Shown here: positions 34,816 to 43,636 of the stretch, in pieces
Layout: each line of letters begins with the position of its first letter
Numbering within the stretch: the stretch's first letter is position 1
Assembly: GCF_946481145.1 (NCBI RefSeq)
Contig: NZ_CAMLMJ010000010.1
Location: forward strand, 60,929-124,928
DNA length: 64,000 bases
Source: an uncultured Sediminibacterium sp.
GTDB lineage: Bacteria; Bacteroidota; Bacteroidia; Chitinophagales; Chitinophagaceae
Direction of reading: 5' to 3'
Made by a program: the position numbers and the translations under genes
Notes under the pieces: model-generated
What the model was told of the DNA's origin: nothing
Databases searched by the model: none
Seen by the model: only the letters and a program-made list of their open reading frames with translations

Positions 34816-34887
34816 GGAAACAAACATTCCTATCAGTAGTAGGCTTTGTTATGGCTCATTTCATTTACATTCGTATAAACTTTTGCT

Positions 34888-35670
34888 ATGCAAGTGAAGA
34901 CCATGGCCGAAATGGCAATGAATGGAGAAACTCCGGAAGTATTATTCTGGGTAGGTTGTGCCGGCAGCTTCGATCAGCGCGCTCAAAAAATCACCAGGGC
35001 TTTTGCCACTATTCTCGATAAAGTTGGTTTCAGTTACGCCATTCTGGGTAAAGAAGAAGCCTGTACAGGCGACCCTGCCCGCAGGGCTGGTAATGAATTT
35101 CTTTTCCAGATGATGGCATACCAAAACATACAGGTGCTGAATGGATATGGCATTAAGAAAATTGTAACAACCTGTCCGCACTGTTTCAATACCCTTAAAA
35201 ACGAATACCCCGAGCTTGGAGGTAATTATGAAGTGATCCATCACACCACCCTATTGCAGCAATTGATAGATGAAGGACGCATCAAATTGAAAGAAGGGGG
35301 AACCTTTAAAGGGAAGAAAATTTCATTCCATGATAGTTGTTACCTAGGTCGTGCCAATAATATTTATGAAGCCCCAAGGAAGGTATTAGAAGCCCTGGAT
35401 GCTGAACTGGTAGAAATGAAACGCTGCCGATCAAAAGGACTTTGTTGTGGTGCTGGTGGCGCACAGATGTTCAAAGAAGATGAACCCGGCGATAAACGTA
35501 TCAACATCGAAAGAGCCGACGAAGCCCTCGCCACAGGTGCCGGCTTTATCGCAGCCGCCTGCCCTTTCTGTAACACCATGATGACCGACGGCGTAAAAAA
35601 CCGTGAAAAAGAAAACGAAGTTGCAGTATTGGATGTTGCAGAAATGGTGGCACAAAGCATGGACAACTGA
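34888..35670 (+). CDS. CCG-domain Fe-S protein (HdrB/GlpC-like)
   Basis: A 260-residue soluble protein with two cysteine-rich CCG-type domains. The first spans WVGCAGSFDQRA to TCPHCFNTLKNEYPELGG. The second has HDSCYLGRANNIYEAPR, then RSKGLCCGAGGAQM and AAACPFCNTMM. In heterodisulfide reductase HdrB such domains bind unusual non-cubane clusters at the active site; in LutA/GlpC homologues the role differs. The likely partner is the membrane Fe-S subunit at 32331-33641, 1.2 kb upstream on the same strand. TCTGATG word repeats follow the stop at once. Confidence 0.88.
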   Translation: MQVKTMAEMAMNGETPEVLFWVGCAGSFDQRAQKITRAFATILDKVGFSYAILGKEEACTGDPARRAGNEFLFQMMAYQNIQVLNGYGIKKIVTTCPHCFNTLKNEYPELGGNYEVIHHTTLLQQLIDEGRIKLKEGGTFKGKKISFHDSCYLGRANNIYEAPRKVLEALDAELVEMKRCRSKGLCCGAGGAQMFKEDEPGDKRINIERADEALATGAGFIAAACPFCNTMMTDGVKNREKENEVAVLDVAEMVAQSMDN

Positions 35671-35785
35671 TCGCTGATGGCTGATGGCTGATATCTGATG
35701 TCGGATGTCGGATATGAGGTTTAGTTATCCAACCAATCTAAATCAGACATCAGCCATCCGACATCAGCCATAAAACCCGGCATCT
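35671..35785. repeat. CTGATG/GTCGGAT word inverted repeat
   Basis: GATGGCTGATGGCTGATATC and GATGTCGGATGTCGGAT words (35674-35720) face CATCAGCCATCCGACATCAG words (35752-35775) across a 35-nt spacer. It begins right after the stop and ends about 20 bp before the next promoter box. Confidence 0.8.
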
Positions 35786-35801
35786 GAAATCTACATTCTG
35801 C

Positions 35802-35809
35802 TATCTTTG
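35802..35809 (+). promoter_or_regulatory. -7 promoter box
   Basis: TATCTTTG followed by C matches TAnnTTTG and ends 4 bp before the ATG at 35814, again implying an almost leaderless mRNA. Confidence 0.55.
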
Positions 35810-35813
35810 CAGT

Positions 35814-36326
35814 ATGGAACTGAACTATCAATCTTTCATCCCGTCCGATTTTCATGCAACCTCTCGTGTGTGGGTTTATCAGTCGTCCAGACTCTTTCTC
35901 ATTAGTGAAGCATTTGAAATTGAATCTATATTAAAAGAATTTACCGATAACTGGCTAAGTCATGGCACACCGGTAAAAGGGTATGCCAACCTGCTTTTTG
36001 GTCAGTTCCTGGTTTTTATGGCCGATGAAACAGCAACCGGTGTTAGTGGCTGTAGTACCGATAGTTCTGTTCGTGTGGTAAAAATGATTGAAGAACGTTT
36101 TAAAGTAAGTATGTTCGACAGACAACAGCTTGCTTTTGTTGTAAAAGATAAAATTCAATTGATTCCGCTCGCCCAATTTAGCTATGCGCTGGAAAATCAA
36201 TTTATCAATCCTGATACCCTTTATTTTAATAACCTGGCAGCTACTAAAGAGGCTTTGCTGAATGAATGGCTCATCCCTGTTAAGAATAGCTGGTTAAAAA
36301 CGAGGATGAAGACAATTGCCAGTTAA
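35814..36326 (+). CDS. Conserved hypothetical cytoplasmic protein
   Basis: A 170-residue protein without signal peptide. I recognise its type from Bacteroidota genomes, where it is sometimes mislabelled 'ABC transporter ATPase', but there is no Walker motif. The best marks are HATSRVWVYQSSRLFLISEA near the N-terminus and a central TATGVSGCSTDSSVRVVKMI, which looks like a conserved functional loop (Gly-Cys-Ser-Thr-Asp). Possibly a single alpha/beta domain. Function unknown. Its own promoter box sits at 35802-35809. Confidence 0.6.
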   Translation: MELNYQSFIPSDFHATSRVWVYQSSRLFLISEAFEIESILKEFTDNWLSHGTPVKGYANLLFGQFLVFMADETATGVSGCSTDSSVRVVKMIEERFKVSMFDRQQLAFVVKDKIQLIPLAQFSYALENQFINPDTLYFNNLAATKEALLNEWLIPVKNSWLKTRMKTIAS

Positions 36327-36575
36327 GCGTTCACTGTTTAGAGGTTAGGTTTTAGGTTTTAGGTGTTAGCCATTAGCTGTTAGCCATTGTTGTCCGGGAA
36401 AATTTAACTGCGAGCTGTAGGTATTGCGTATGATGGAACACAGATCTTCATGATTTTCAGGATTTATCATGATAGATCTTGAAAATCATGAAGATCTGTG
36501 TTCTATTAATAGCGGAAAACCTAAAACAAGCACCAATCAAGGCTAATAGCAAATGGCTAACTCCTAATCCCTCAA
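36327..36575. repeat. Composite repeat gap: TTAGC words, 68-bp palindrome, element remnant
   Basis: 36340-36385 holds TTAGGTTTTAGG and TTAGCCATTAGC words, then a TGTCCGGGAAAATT boundary (36388-36402). 36436-36503 is the 68-bp palindrome. TTCTATTAATAGC and ACAAGCACCAATCAAGGCTA follow (to 36545), the end of the interspersed element with its middle deleted, then TAGCAAATGGCTAAC words. It lies between convergent genes. Confidence 0.75.
36436..36503. repeat. 68-bp palindromic repeat, copy 2
   Basis: The ends GAACACAGATC and GATCTGTGTTC are perfectly complementary. The central 24 bp (36458-36481) are the exact reverse complement of the centre of copy 1 at 3011-3078. Arm changes relative to copy 1 occur in pairs. 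Confidence 0.85.
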
Positions 36576-36590
36576 TTCATCCCATAAACA

Positions 36591-39044
36591 TCAAACTTTT
36601 TTCACTTTTTGCAAGGCAGCCTTCTTGTCCTTTGCACTTAGTTTCGATTTTTGCACAATTCTGTTTAACTGATAACTGACTGATAAACGAAAATTTCGGG
36701 TATTGCTTGAATTGAAACTCTCCAGGTTAAAATTGGCCCCGTATGTATAGGTTGTATAACGCTGTGTAGTAAATGGATCTATGGCATTGAAGCTCACTAT
36801 TAACCTCCTGTCGAAGAAACGATGCTGTACACCAAGGTTCATGTTCACATTACTCCTGCTTCTGCCTTGCGGATTAGCGAAATTGCTGAAACGTACACTT
36901 CCTTCAAATGTCAGCACATTGCTTGGCGTAAACGTGTAATTGAAACTACTGTAGAAGCTATTACCATCCCGATATTTATAGAGCGTTTTCTCTGCGTCGC
37001 TGTATCGGTTCATGGTATAACCCATGCTTGCATTCACACGCAGTTGCCGGCTAAAAGTATATCCGCCCCATACACTGGCTTCGTATTCTCTTCTGTCGGC
37101 AATATTCAACCAGCTAACTTCTGTTTTACCACCACCGATTAGACTACGGATAGAATTAAACACATTTTTTAGCCTGTTGTATCCGATAGAAGTATTGATA
37201 TAATATTTACCCTTGATCCAGCTAAAGTTCCAATCGAAATTATCCGACAAAGTAGGTCGCAGGTATGGATTACCAAAGCGCAGGTTATAGGGATCACTGT
37301 AATCGATATTCGGATTCAGTTCGCCAATACCTGGTCTGCGTATGGTTGCGCGGTATACAAGAGATGTGTTCAGTGTTTTATTGAACTCCTTACGCAAGGT
37401 GAAATTAGGTAATACATTCCAGTAGCTGTTATCTACGTTACTGCTGTTGCCTTTAATAAAAGTGAAACCCATTCGCGTCTGTTCGGCCTGTGCACCAAAA
37501 TTCATTCTCCACCCTTTGCCTAATTGTAACCCAAAGCCAGCTCTAATGGTAAATATCTCTTGTCTGAATTCAAAATCGTTACTCAAAATATCATTGGGAA
37601 TAAACAAACTATCTGACTTACGAAGAAAACTTGTGTTCAGTGAATTATGAAAATAAGATCGGTTATAGGTAGCACCAGTTGAAAAATTGCTCCCTTTTCG
37701 CTTTAATGGCTTATTGTAATCAACACGAATGGTTGCAGACCTGTTATAGTTATCAAAGAACTGCGACTGGGTTGAGTCTACTCCTGTCGGAGAAAAATCG
37801 GGACGCAGAAACTCCTGAAAAAAACCACGGTCATTATTGTTCTTATTGAAGTTAGCATTCAAAATTACCCGAATAAATTCAGCCGGATTTTTGGCCTTAT
37901 GTGTATAAGAAGCCGATGCATTATGTCCAAAACCTTCTCCATCGCTGCTATTGGTTCTGGTACTGTACCGATACACCTGTTTATCCTTATTAATATTCGT
38001 GTAGGTACTGAAACTTTCGTTATCGTAAAAGTTCAGGTTACCCTGATAGGTGAGGTTAATCTGATTTCTTTTATTCAATTCAAAATCACTCTGAATACGA
38101 AGATTGGGTCTGAGATTTTTATTCCTGAATGAACCGGTTGTATTAAAATAATTGGTTGAATCCTTATACAGGTTCTCCCTTTTCGAATAAGAGTTGCCGG
38201 TTAAAATGCTTCCCCCGATTCCAGCAGTAATATTGAGTGAAAAGGGTTGAGTTCTGTAACTGGCATTCATCGCAATATTACCTTCACCCCTTGTACCTCC
38301 GCTGACCGTGGTCCTGCCAACCCAGCCGATTTTACCTTTTTTAGTAACAATATTAATAACCCCTCCCGTTTCCGTAGCATATTGAGGTGGTGGATTGGTC
38401 ATAATTTCAATCTTATCAATGCTACTACCCGGCAAACTTTCCAGCAGATCCTGTAATTGCTGGGCATTCAGTTCTGTTGGCTTATCGTCAATGAGTATTT
38501 TAGGTTCTTTTCCTTTCAATAAAATTTTACCCGTAGGGTCATTATTGATCAGGGGCATATTCTTTAACAACTCAGCAGTTGTTGCTCCACCACTCAATGC
38601 ACTCTCCCCTACATTATAAGTAATCTTATCATCCTTATTTTCAATCAATGGTTTCTCTGCATAAACAATCACTTCATTTAAAGCACTGGCCGCATCATTC
38701 AATTTTACATCACCCAGGTTAAAATCATAACGCTCCGGACGAAGATGAATGCTGTCGATCCGTGTTTCGGCATATCCAACCATATTTACCAAAAGCCGGT
38801 AATAACCCAATGCCAGTTTACTGAATTCAAAAGCGCCATTCTTATCTGCTACCGTTGCAATATTTTTTGAAGTATCCGCTAATAACTGAAGCCTCACATT
38901 GGCAAAACCCAGTGGTTTACCCGCATTTGCGTCAAGTATATTGCCGATAATGAGCCCAAGCTGGGCACGGGGTTTATCTTCCGCTTTTTGTGCAATAAGT
39001 GGGGAGGTAATCAATAAGATTACCCATATTAAGTAGATTCTCAA
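36591..39044 (-). CDS. TonB-dependent receptor-like outer-membrane beta-barrel protein
   Basis: An 817-residue protein. The start codon is a TTG at 39044, giving a typical signal peptide (MRIYLIWVILLITSPLIAQ); no in-frame ATG lies upstream. A carboxypeptidase-regulatory domain (about 30-120) is followed by a plug region (about 130-245, ELLKNMPLINNDPTGKI and QYATETGGVINIVTKKG), then an OMP_b-brl_3 barrel. No SusD-like partner follows. The C-terminus ends in a Lys-rich tail (SKLSAKDKKAALQKVKKV) after the last strand, which is unusual for a barrel ending in an aromatic residue. Confidence 0.85.
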   Translation of the reverse strand: MRIYLIWVILLITSPLIAQKAEDKPRAQLGLIIGNILDANAGKPLGFANVRLQLLADTSKNIATVADKNGAFEFSKLALGYYRLLVNMVGYAETRIDSIHLRPERYDFNLGDVKLNDAASALNEVIVYAEKPLIENKDDKITYNVGESALSGGATTAELLKNMPLINNDPTGKILLKGKEPKILIDDKPTELNAQQLQDLLESLPGSSIDKIEIMTNPPPQYATETGGVINIVTKKGKIGWVGRTTVSGGTRGEGNIAMNASYRTQPFSLNITAGIGGSILTGNSYSKRENLYKDSTNYFNTTGSFRNKNLRPNLRIQSDFELNKRNQINLTYQGNLNFYDNESFSTYTNINKDKQVYRYSTRTNSSDGEGFGHNASASYTHKAKNPAEFIRVILNANFNKNNNDRGFFQEFLRPDFSPTGVDSTQSQFFDNYNRSATIRVDYNKPLKRKGSNFSTGATYNRSYFHNSLNTSFLRKSDSLFIPNDILSNDFEFRQEIFTIRAGFGLQLGKGWRMNFGAQAEQTRMGFTFIKGNSSNVDNSYWNVLPNFTLRKEFNKTLNTSLVYRATIRRPGIGELNPNIDYSDPYNLRFGNPYLRPTLSDNFDWNFSWIKGKYYINTSIGYNRLKNVFNSIRSLIGGGKTEVSWLNIADRREYEASVWGGYTFSRQLRVNASMGYTMNRYSDAEKTLYKYRDGNSFYSSFNYTFTPSNVLTFEGSVRFSNFANPQGRSRSNVNMNLGVQHRFFDRRLIVSFNAIDPFTTQRYTTYTYGANFNLESFNSSNTRNFRLSVSYQLNRIVQKSKLSAKDKKAALQKVKKV

Positions 39045-39187
39045 GGTTTATCGATTGCAGCCAACAAAATAAAGATAATTGGTAGATGTTCAGCCGGAAT
39101 TTCGATAACTGGTTATAAACCTTTAGAAATCGGGGAATATTCCATTTTAATGTTCCCCTCATTATATTCGCAGCCATTTTAATGCTT

Positions 39188-39538
39188 ATGTATACGATTT
39201 ATGGAATTCCCAACTGTGACACTATAAAAAAAGTGTTAGACTGGATGAAAGCAAAGAAGTTTAATTACCAGTTTCACGATTATAAAACAAGTGGTATCAG
39301 CAAAAAAGAGTTGAAAAACTGGTGCGACCAGGTGGGCTGGGAAACTATATTCAATAAAAGATCAACCACCTACAAAACATTAGCTCCTGAAGTTCAGGCA
39401 TCCATAACCAATGCTACCAATGCCATTAAAATCATGGAAGAACATACCAGCATCATTAAAAGACCGGTTATTACCCAAGATAACAAAGTAATAGCAGTTG
39501 GGTTTGATGCGGGGAAGTATGAAACGTTGTTTGGGTGA
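39188..39538 (+). CDS. ArsC/Spx-family protein (YffB-like)
   Basis: About 116 residues from the ATG at 39188 (39182 is also an ATG and would add two residues). The thioredoxin-like ArsC fold begins YTIYGIPNCDTIKKVLDWM, with one Cys in the active-site loop, and continues YQFHDYKTSGISKKELKNW. The conserved IKRPVI appears near the end. Single-Cys members of this type are probably glutathione- or thiol-linked reductases, and arsenate reduction is not assured. A promoter-like TATATTCG lies 15 bp upstream. The stop codon begins the left arm of a word hairpin (39536-39604). Confidence 0.83.
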   Translation: MYTIYGIPNCDTIKKVLDWMKAKKFNYQFHDYKTSGISKKELKNWCDQVGWETIFNKRSTTYKTLAPEVQASITNATNAIKIMEEHTSIIKRPVITQDNKVIAVGFDAGKYETLFG

Positions 39539-39604
39539 ATGGTCAATTGTGAATGGTCAATATAGATTTTGCGCTCTATTGACCATTCACAATTGACAAT
39601 TCAC
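39536..39604. repeat. TGAATGGTCAAT inverted repeat between convergent genes
   Basis: Arms 39536-39561 and 39579-39604 match at 25 of 26 positions around a 17-nt spacer. The left arm starts in the stop codon of the ArsC-like gene, and the right arm ends 6 bp before the TlpA gene's stop. The same words occur at 10155-10342 and 54098-54133. Confidence 0.88.
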
Positions 39605-39609
39605 GCCTA

Positions 39610-40695
39610 CTATTTCAACAGTTCACTCAATTTCTGCAAAAGAATTTGTTCCCTTAAGTCGCGGGCTATGATTTTTCCCTCGGGGTCTATGAGCATGTTG
39701 GCCGGTATACTTTGAATACGGTATAATCTGGCTGCTGCGTTGTTCCAATATTGGAGATCACTTACATGGGTCCAGGTGAGGCTGTCTGCTTTGATGGCCT
39801 GCAGCCAACTGCTTCTATCCTGATCAAGCGAAACGCCTAATACAGTAAAGTTTTTGTCTTTATAGGTGTTATATGCCAGCACTACATTGGGATTTTCCAT
39901 GCGACAAGGCCTGCACCAGCTTGCCCAGAAATCAACCAATACATATTTACCTTTAAAGGATGAAAGACTTATTGGATTGCCATCTACATCATTCTGTGTA
40001 AAATCAAGTGATTGAGAGCCAACGCTGCCGACTTTTGAATCGGCAATCATTTTCATTACGGTTTCCGCATAAAACCCCTTTTGTGCATCGGGCTGTATAT
40101 CATTAAATCTGGCTTCCAGTTCATTGAAGCTTTCGTATAATGGACTAACAGCAAATAACACGAAAGGACTAACAGGTGAAGCCGGGTTGGCTTTTACGTA
40201 GGCTGCTGCGTCTGATAATACCAAGGCCTTATAGGTATTAAAAACATTGATAAGAGAATCTCTTTTTCGTGGTTCATTAGTGCCATTGATAACACCTGCC
40301 AGATTATTCAGTTTATCTTTTATTGGATTGAATTTAACCCTGAAACCTTCATAATCTTTCTGGGCATTTGACCCGGTGATTTTTGCTTTTTCCAAATTGG
40401 CAAAATTACCTGTCATACGAATGCTGTCGTTGCCGATAAACATATCAAGCTTCGCCTTTTTGCCTGCAAAAGCAAGTTGTACCAATTCGGGGTGTTGTAA
40501 TTTTCCTTTTAATACAAACAGCCCGTTTTTTACGGTAGCGGTGGATATGGTTTGCCCATTAATTCCATTAACCAGAAAAACGGTTGTTTTATTTGGCAAG
40601 CCAATCAGTTTGCCATAAATAGCATAGTCTGTTTTTCCTACCTGTGCCATTAAAGCCACGGGCATCAGTAACAAGAACCAAATCTTTTTCATCAT
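39610..40695 (-). CDS. TlpA-type thioredoxin with DUF4369 domain
   Basis: A 361-residue exported protein. The signal peptide (about 1-18, LMA-Q) is followed by a DUF4369 domain (about 22-125, YAIYGKLIGLPNKTTVFLV), a helical linker, and a thioredoxin domain (about 225-360) with active site WASWCRPCRMENP. It should reduce or exchange disulfides in the periplasm; DUF4369-TlpA proteins are common in Bacteroidota. The ATG overlaps the hisIE stop by 1 nt (TAATG), so it is translationally coupled to the his genes, an odd partner for histidine synthesis. Confidence 0.88.
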   Translation of the reverse strand: MMKKIWFLLLMPVALMAQVGKTDYAIYGKLIGLPNKTTVFLVNGINGQTISTATVKNGLFVLKGKLQHPELVQLAFAGKKAKLDMFIGNDSIRMTGNFANLEKAKITGSNAQKDYEGFRVKFNPIKDKLNNLAGVINGTNEPRKRDSLINVFNTYKALVLSDAAAYVKANPASPVSPFVLFAVSPLYESFNELEARFNDIQPDAQKGFYAETVMKMIADSKVGSVGSQSLDFTQNDVDGNPISLSSFKGKYVLVDFWASWCRPCRMENPNVVLAYNTYKDKNFTVLGVSLDQDRSSWLQAIKADSLTWTHVSDLQYWNNAAARLYRIQSIPANMLIDPEGKIIARDLREQILLQKLSELLK

Positions 40696-41291
40696 TATCG
40701 GGAATGTCTTTTTTTCAATATATCAATCACAGACCCTAAGTTATGGCCTTTGGCGTTAAGCAAAAGTAAATAATGGAAAAGAAGGTCTGCTGCTTCATTA
40801 AGGAAAAGGTCCGTATTATCGTCTTTGGCTTCAATTACCAGTTCTACGGCTTCTTCCCCTACTTTTTGCGCTATTTTATTCATTCCTTTAGAAAACAATT
40901 TCGCCACATAAGATTCTTCAGGAGAAGCTTGTTTTCTCAGTCGAATGATATCTTCCAGATATAAAAGAAAATCCTCGCTATGGTTTCTTTCACTCCAACA
41001 GGTATCTGCTCCGGTATGGCAAACAGGCCCAAGCGGATGTGCCTGTATCAGCAAAGTATCTTGATCACAATCAACCGCAATACTTTTCAGCTCCAGAAAA
41101 TTGCCACTCTCTTCCCCCTTTGTCCATAGTCTTTGTTTACTGCGACTGTAAAAAGTTACTTTACCTGACTCTTCTGTTTTAGTAAGGGCCTCCTGGTTCA
41201 TAAACCCCAGCATCAGCACTTTATGTGTACTAAAATCCTGCACAATTGCCGGCACTAACCCATCTGCATATTTAGCAAAATCTACTTTCAT
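40695..41291 (-). CDS. hisIE: Bifunctional phosphoribosyl-AMP cyclohydrolase / phosphoribosyl-ATP pyrophosphatase
   Basis: A 198-residue fusion for steps 2 and 3 of histidine synthesis. The HisI domain (about 1-110) contains LMLGFMNQEALTKT, WTKGEESGN and the zinc/metal-binding CDQDTLLIQ with HTGADTCW. The HisE domain (about 112-198) has SYVAKLFSKGMNKIAQKVGEEAVELVIEAK. It is separated from hisF by a 240-bp repeat-filled gap but lies on the same strand, and is followed by the coupled TlpA gene. hisG, D, C and B are not in the window. Confidence 0.95.
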   Translation of the reverse strand: MKVDFAKYADGLVPAIVQDFSTHKVLMLGFMNQEALTKTEESGKVTFYSRSKQRLWTKGEESGNFLELKSIAVDCDQDTLLIQAHPLGPVCHTGADTCWSERNHSEDFLLYLEDIIRLRKQASPEESYVAKLFSKGMNKIAQKVGEEAVELVIEAKDDNTDLFLNEAADLLFHYLLLLNAKGHNLGSVIDILKKRHSR

Positions 41292-41324
41292 ACATTAGTC
41301 ATTGATAGATCCTTAAAATTCGAG

Positions 41325-41530
41325 CAACTTTTGAGCCATTAGCTATTAGCCTTTAGCTGTAAGCCATTAGCAATTAGTCACACGAGTTCAAATTAGAATT
41401 TAACGGCCTTTCTCCGTTTTTTATTCCCCTTCGACAAACTCAGGGCAAGCCTTATTTCATATTTCTTATTCCTTATTTCTTATTCCCTATTTCTTATTCC
41501 TTATTCCCCTTCGACAAGCTCAGGGCAAGC
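41325..41530. repeat. Word repeats and two CCCTTCGACAAGCTCAGGG units between hisF and hisIE
   Basis: TTAGCCATTAGC-type words (41335-41380), then two near-identical 25-bp units containing the palindrome CCTTCGACAA(A/G)CTCAGG (41426-41450 and 41506-41530), with TTCTTATTCC words between (41455-41505). The second unit touches the hisF stop codon. Confidence 0.8.
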
Positions 41531-42289
41531 TTATTTCCTCACCCTCACACCTTGCGCTGCAAGATACTCTTTCAGCTCCGGTATACCGATTTCTTTAAAG
41601 TGAAAAATACTGGCAGCCAATGCAGCATCGGCTTTGCCTTTGGTAAATACATCGGTAAAATGCGCCATCGTTCCTCCTCCTCCAGAAGCAATTATGGGTA
41701 CGGGTAAGCTACTGGCAAGGGTTTCTGTAATGTCTAATGCAAAACCTTGTTTTGTTCCGTCATGGTTCATGGAAGTGAGCAATATTTCACCTGCGCCAAG
41801 TTCTACCGCCTGTTTTGCCCAGTCGGCACATAATGTATCTGTTTTAACCCGCCCACCATTAAGGTATACATACCAGTTTCCATCCGCTTCCTGTTTCGTA
41901 TCTATTGCCAATACCACACATTGCGAACCAAACTCTTTGGAGAGGTCTGCAATTAAATCAGGATTCTTAAACGCTGCTGTATTTACGGATATTTTATCCG
42001 CACCATTTTGTAATAAAACCTGTACATCTTCCACACTCGAAATACCCCCCCCAACAGTAAAAGGGATATTGATATTTTTTGATATCCTGTTTACTAATTC
42101 ACTGAGTGTTTTTCTTTTTTCGTTTGTGGCAGTAATATCCAGGAACACGAGTTCATCAGCTCCTGTTTTGGCATACAGTGCCCCCAGCTCTACAGGATCA
42201 CCTGCATCACGAATGGCTTCGAAGTTGATTCCTTTAACGGTTCGGCCATCTTTTATATCAAGACAGGGTATAATTCTTTTTGTTAGCAT
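41531..42289 (-). CDS. hisF: Imidazole glycerol phosphate synthase, cyclase subunit
   Basis: A 252-residue (beta/alpha)8 protein that closes the imidazole ring using ammonia from HisH. The catalytic Asp11 is in [15 protein letters not shown] and the second catalytic Asp in VVLAIDTKQ (about 130). Phosphate loops are FTVGGGISS and IASGGGGTM. Length is normal. The gene follows hisA by 17 bp. A CCCTTCGAC palindrome unit abuts its stop. Confidence 0.96.
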   Translation of the reverse strand: MLTKRIIPCLDIKDGRTVKGINFEAIRDAGDPVELGALYAKTGADELVFLDITATNEKRKTLSELVNRISKNINIPFTVGGGISSVEDVQVLLQNGADKISVNTAAFKNPDLIADLSKEFGSQCVVLAIDTKQEADGNWYVYLNGGRVKTDTLCADWAKQAVELGAGEILLTSMNHDGTKQGFALDITETLASSLPVPIIASGGGGTMAHFTDVFTKGKADAALAASIFHFKEIGIPELKEYLAAQGVRVRK

Positions 42290-42306
42290 GACAATTGAGT
42301 GAGACG

Positions 42307-43032
42307 TTAATTTCCATTAAATACCATTAGCTCTTTTAGTGTGATCCTGTTCTCATAGATCGCTTTCCCAACAATAGCTCCTTTACATCCTGTTTCTCTC
42401 AGTATTTCCAGATCATGCATATTACTCACACCTCCGCTGGCAATAAAATGAAGATCCGGAAATTTTTGCAGTACTTGTTTGTATAGGTCTACTGAAGGAC
42501 CTTCTAATTTTCCATCCTTGCTTACATCCGTACAGAATAACTGCTTAATGCCATGTTTCACATAAGTATCTATAAAATCATAGATCCAGACATCAGTTGT
42601 TTCGAGCCATCCGGAAACAGCAATTTTTTCGTCTTTAACATCTGCGCCTAGCAAGAATTTTTCTGCACCATATTTTTTAATCCATGACACAAAGGTCGCT
42701 TCTGCCTTAACCGCTAAACTACCTATTGTAGCCAATGCAGCACCTGATTCAAATACAACGGCAAGGTCTGTTTCCTGTTTGATGCCTCCACCAAAATCAA
42801 TCACCATCGATGTTTTGGAAGCCAGCTTTTCCAGTACTTTCCAGTTTTTCACCTCCCCAGCTTTGGCGCCATCTAAATCAACCAGATGCAATCTTTTCAA
42901 GCCTGCATCCTGGAACATTTGTGCTACTTCAAGCGGGTCTTCGTTGTATATGGTTTTCTGGTTGTAATCACCCTGTGTGAGCCTTACACACTTACCATCA
43001 ATAATATCTATTGCAGGAATTATTTCCATCAT
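42307..43032 (-). CDS. hisA: ProFAR isomerase (1-(5-phosphoribosyl)-5-amino methylideneamino imidazole-4-carboxamide isomerase)
   Basis: A 241-residue (beta/alpha)8 isomerase, step 4 of histidine synthesis. The general base Asp is in [15 protein letters not shown] (about residue 9) and the general acid Asp in [11 protein letters not shown] or the following FCTDVSKDG strand. Phosphate sites are DFGGGIKQ and IASGGVSNM. It is paralogous to trpF in the same operon, which catalyses the analogous Amadori rearrangement. Two adjacent ATGs (43032, 43029) are possible starts. The gap to hisH is 8 bp. Confidence 0.95.
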   Translation of the reverse strand: MMEIIPAIDIIDGKCVRLTQGDYNQKTIYNEDPLEVAQMFQDAGLKRLHLVDLDGAKAGEVKNWKVLEKLASKTSMVIDFGGGIKQETDLAVVFESGAALATIGSLAVKAEATFVSWIKKYGAEKFLLGADVKDEKIAVSGWLETTDVWIYDFIDTYVKHGIKQLFCTDVSKDGKLEGPSVDLYKQVLQKFPDLHFIASGGVSNMHDLEILRETGCKGAIVGKAIYENRITLKELMVFNGN

Positions 43033-43040
43033 TTTCTGGT

Positions 43041-43634
43041 TCAGATCTTTAAAAAATTAGCAAGAATTTGCTCTCCTGTCTCTGCACTTTTTTCCGGGTG
43101 AAACTGCACTCCGTAGAAATTATCCTTATGCAAGGCGGAGCTATATGGTTGTACATAATCGGTTGTTGCAATCGTGTGTTCGCCCAATGCTGCATAAAAA
43201 CCGTGTACAAAATAACAATAGGATTCTTCGGAGATCCCATTAAACAATGGGGACTTTAAATCATAAATATTGTTCCAGCCGATCTGCGGAACTTTTAGTC
43301 TGGTTTCTGCACCGGGCTTAAATTGCCTGACTTCTTCCTCAAAAATATTCAGACAGTCTGTATTGTTTTCTTCGGAATGTTTACACATTAATTGCATTCC
43401 AAGGCATATACCGAGCACTGGTTGCTTCAATCCAACAATCAATTCATCCAGTTTTCTTTCGCGTAGGTATTGCATCGCAGTGCTGGCTTCACCAACACCC
43501 GGAAATATCACTTTGTCTGCTGCTTTAATGGTCGCAATATCATCAGTAACGGTTGCATTTGCTCCTATTCTCTCCAAAGCATAACGAACCGATTGAATAT
43601 TGCCCGCATTGTATTTTATGATTACCAGATTCAT
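43041..43634 (-). CDS. hisH: Imidazole glycerol phosphate synthase, glutamine amidotransferase subunit
   Basis: A 197-residue class I amidotransferase that hydrolyses glutamine for HisF. The nucleophile Cys is in VLGICLGMQLM, and the catalytic His-Glu pair is in GVQFHPEKSAETG. The N-terminus IIKYNAGNIQSV is typical of HisH. It directly follows trpA (2 bp), which joins the his and trp blocks. Confidence 0.95.
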   Translation of the reverse strand: MNLVIIKYNAGNIQSVRYALERIGANATVTDDIATIKAADKVIFPGVGEASTAMQYLRERKLDELIVGLKQPVLGICLGMQLMCKHSEENNTDCLNIFEEEVRQFKPGAETRLKVPQIGWNNIYDLKSPLFNGISEESYCYFVHGFYAALGEHTIATTDYVQPYSSALHKDNFYGVQFHPEKSAETGEQILANFLKI

Positions 43635-43636
43635 AA

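Noticed and set aside
41634..42302. A 222-codon plus-strand frame opposite hisF
   Set aside because: A mirror frame of hisF, with low-complexity Ser/Pro/Phe content and no family match.
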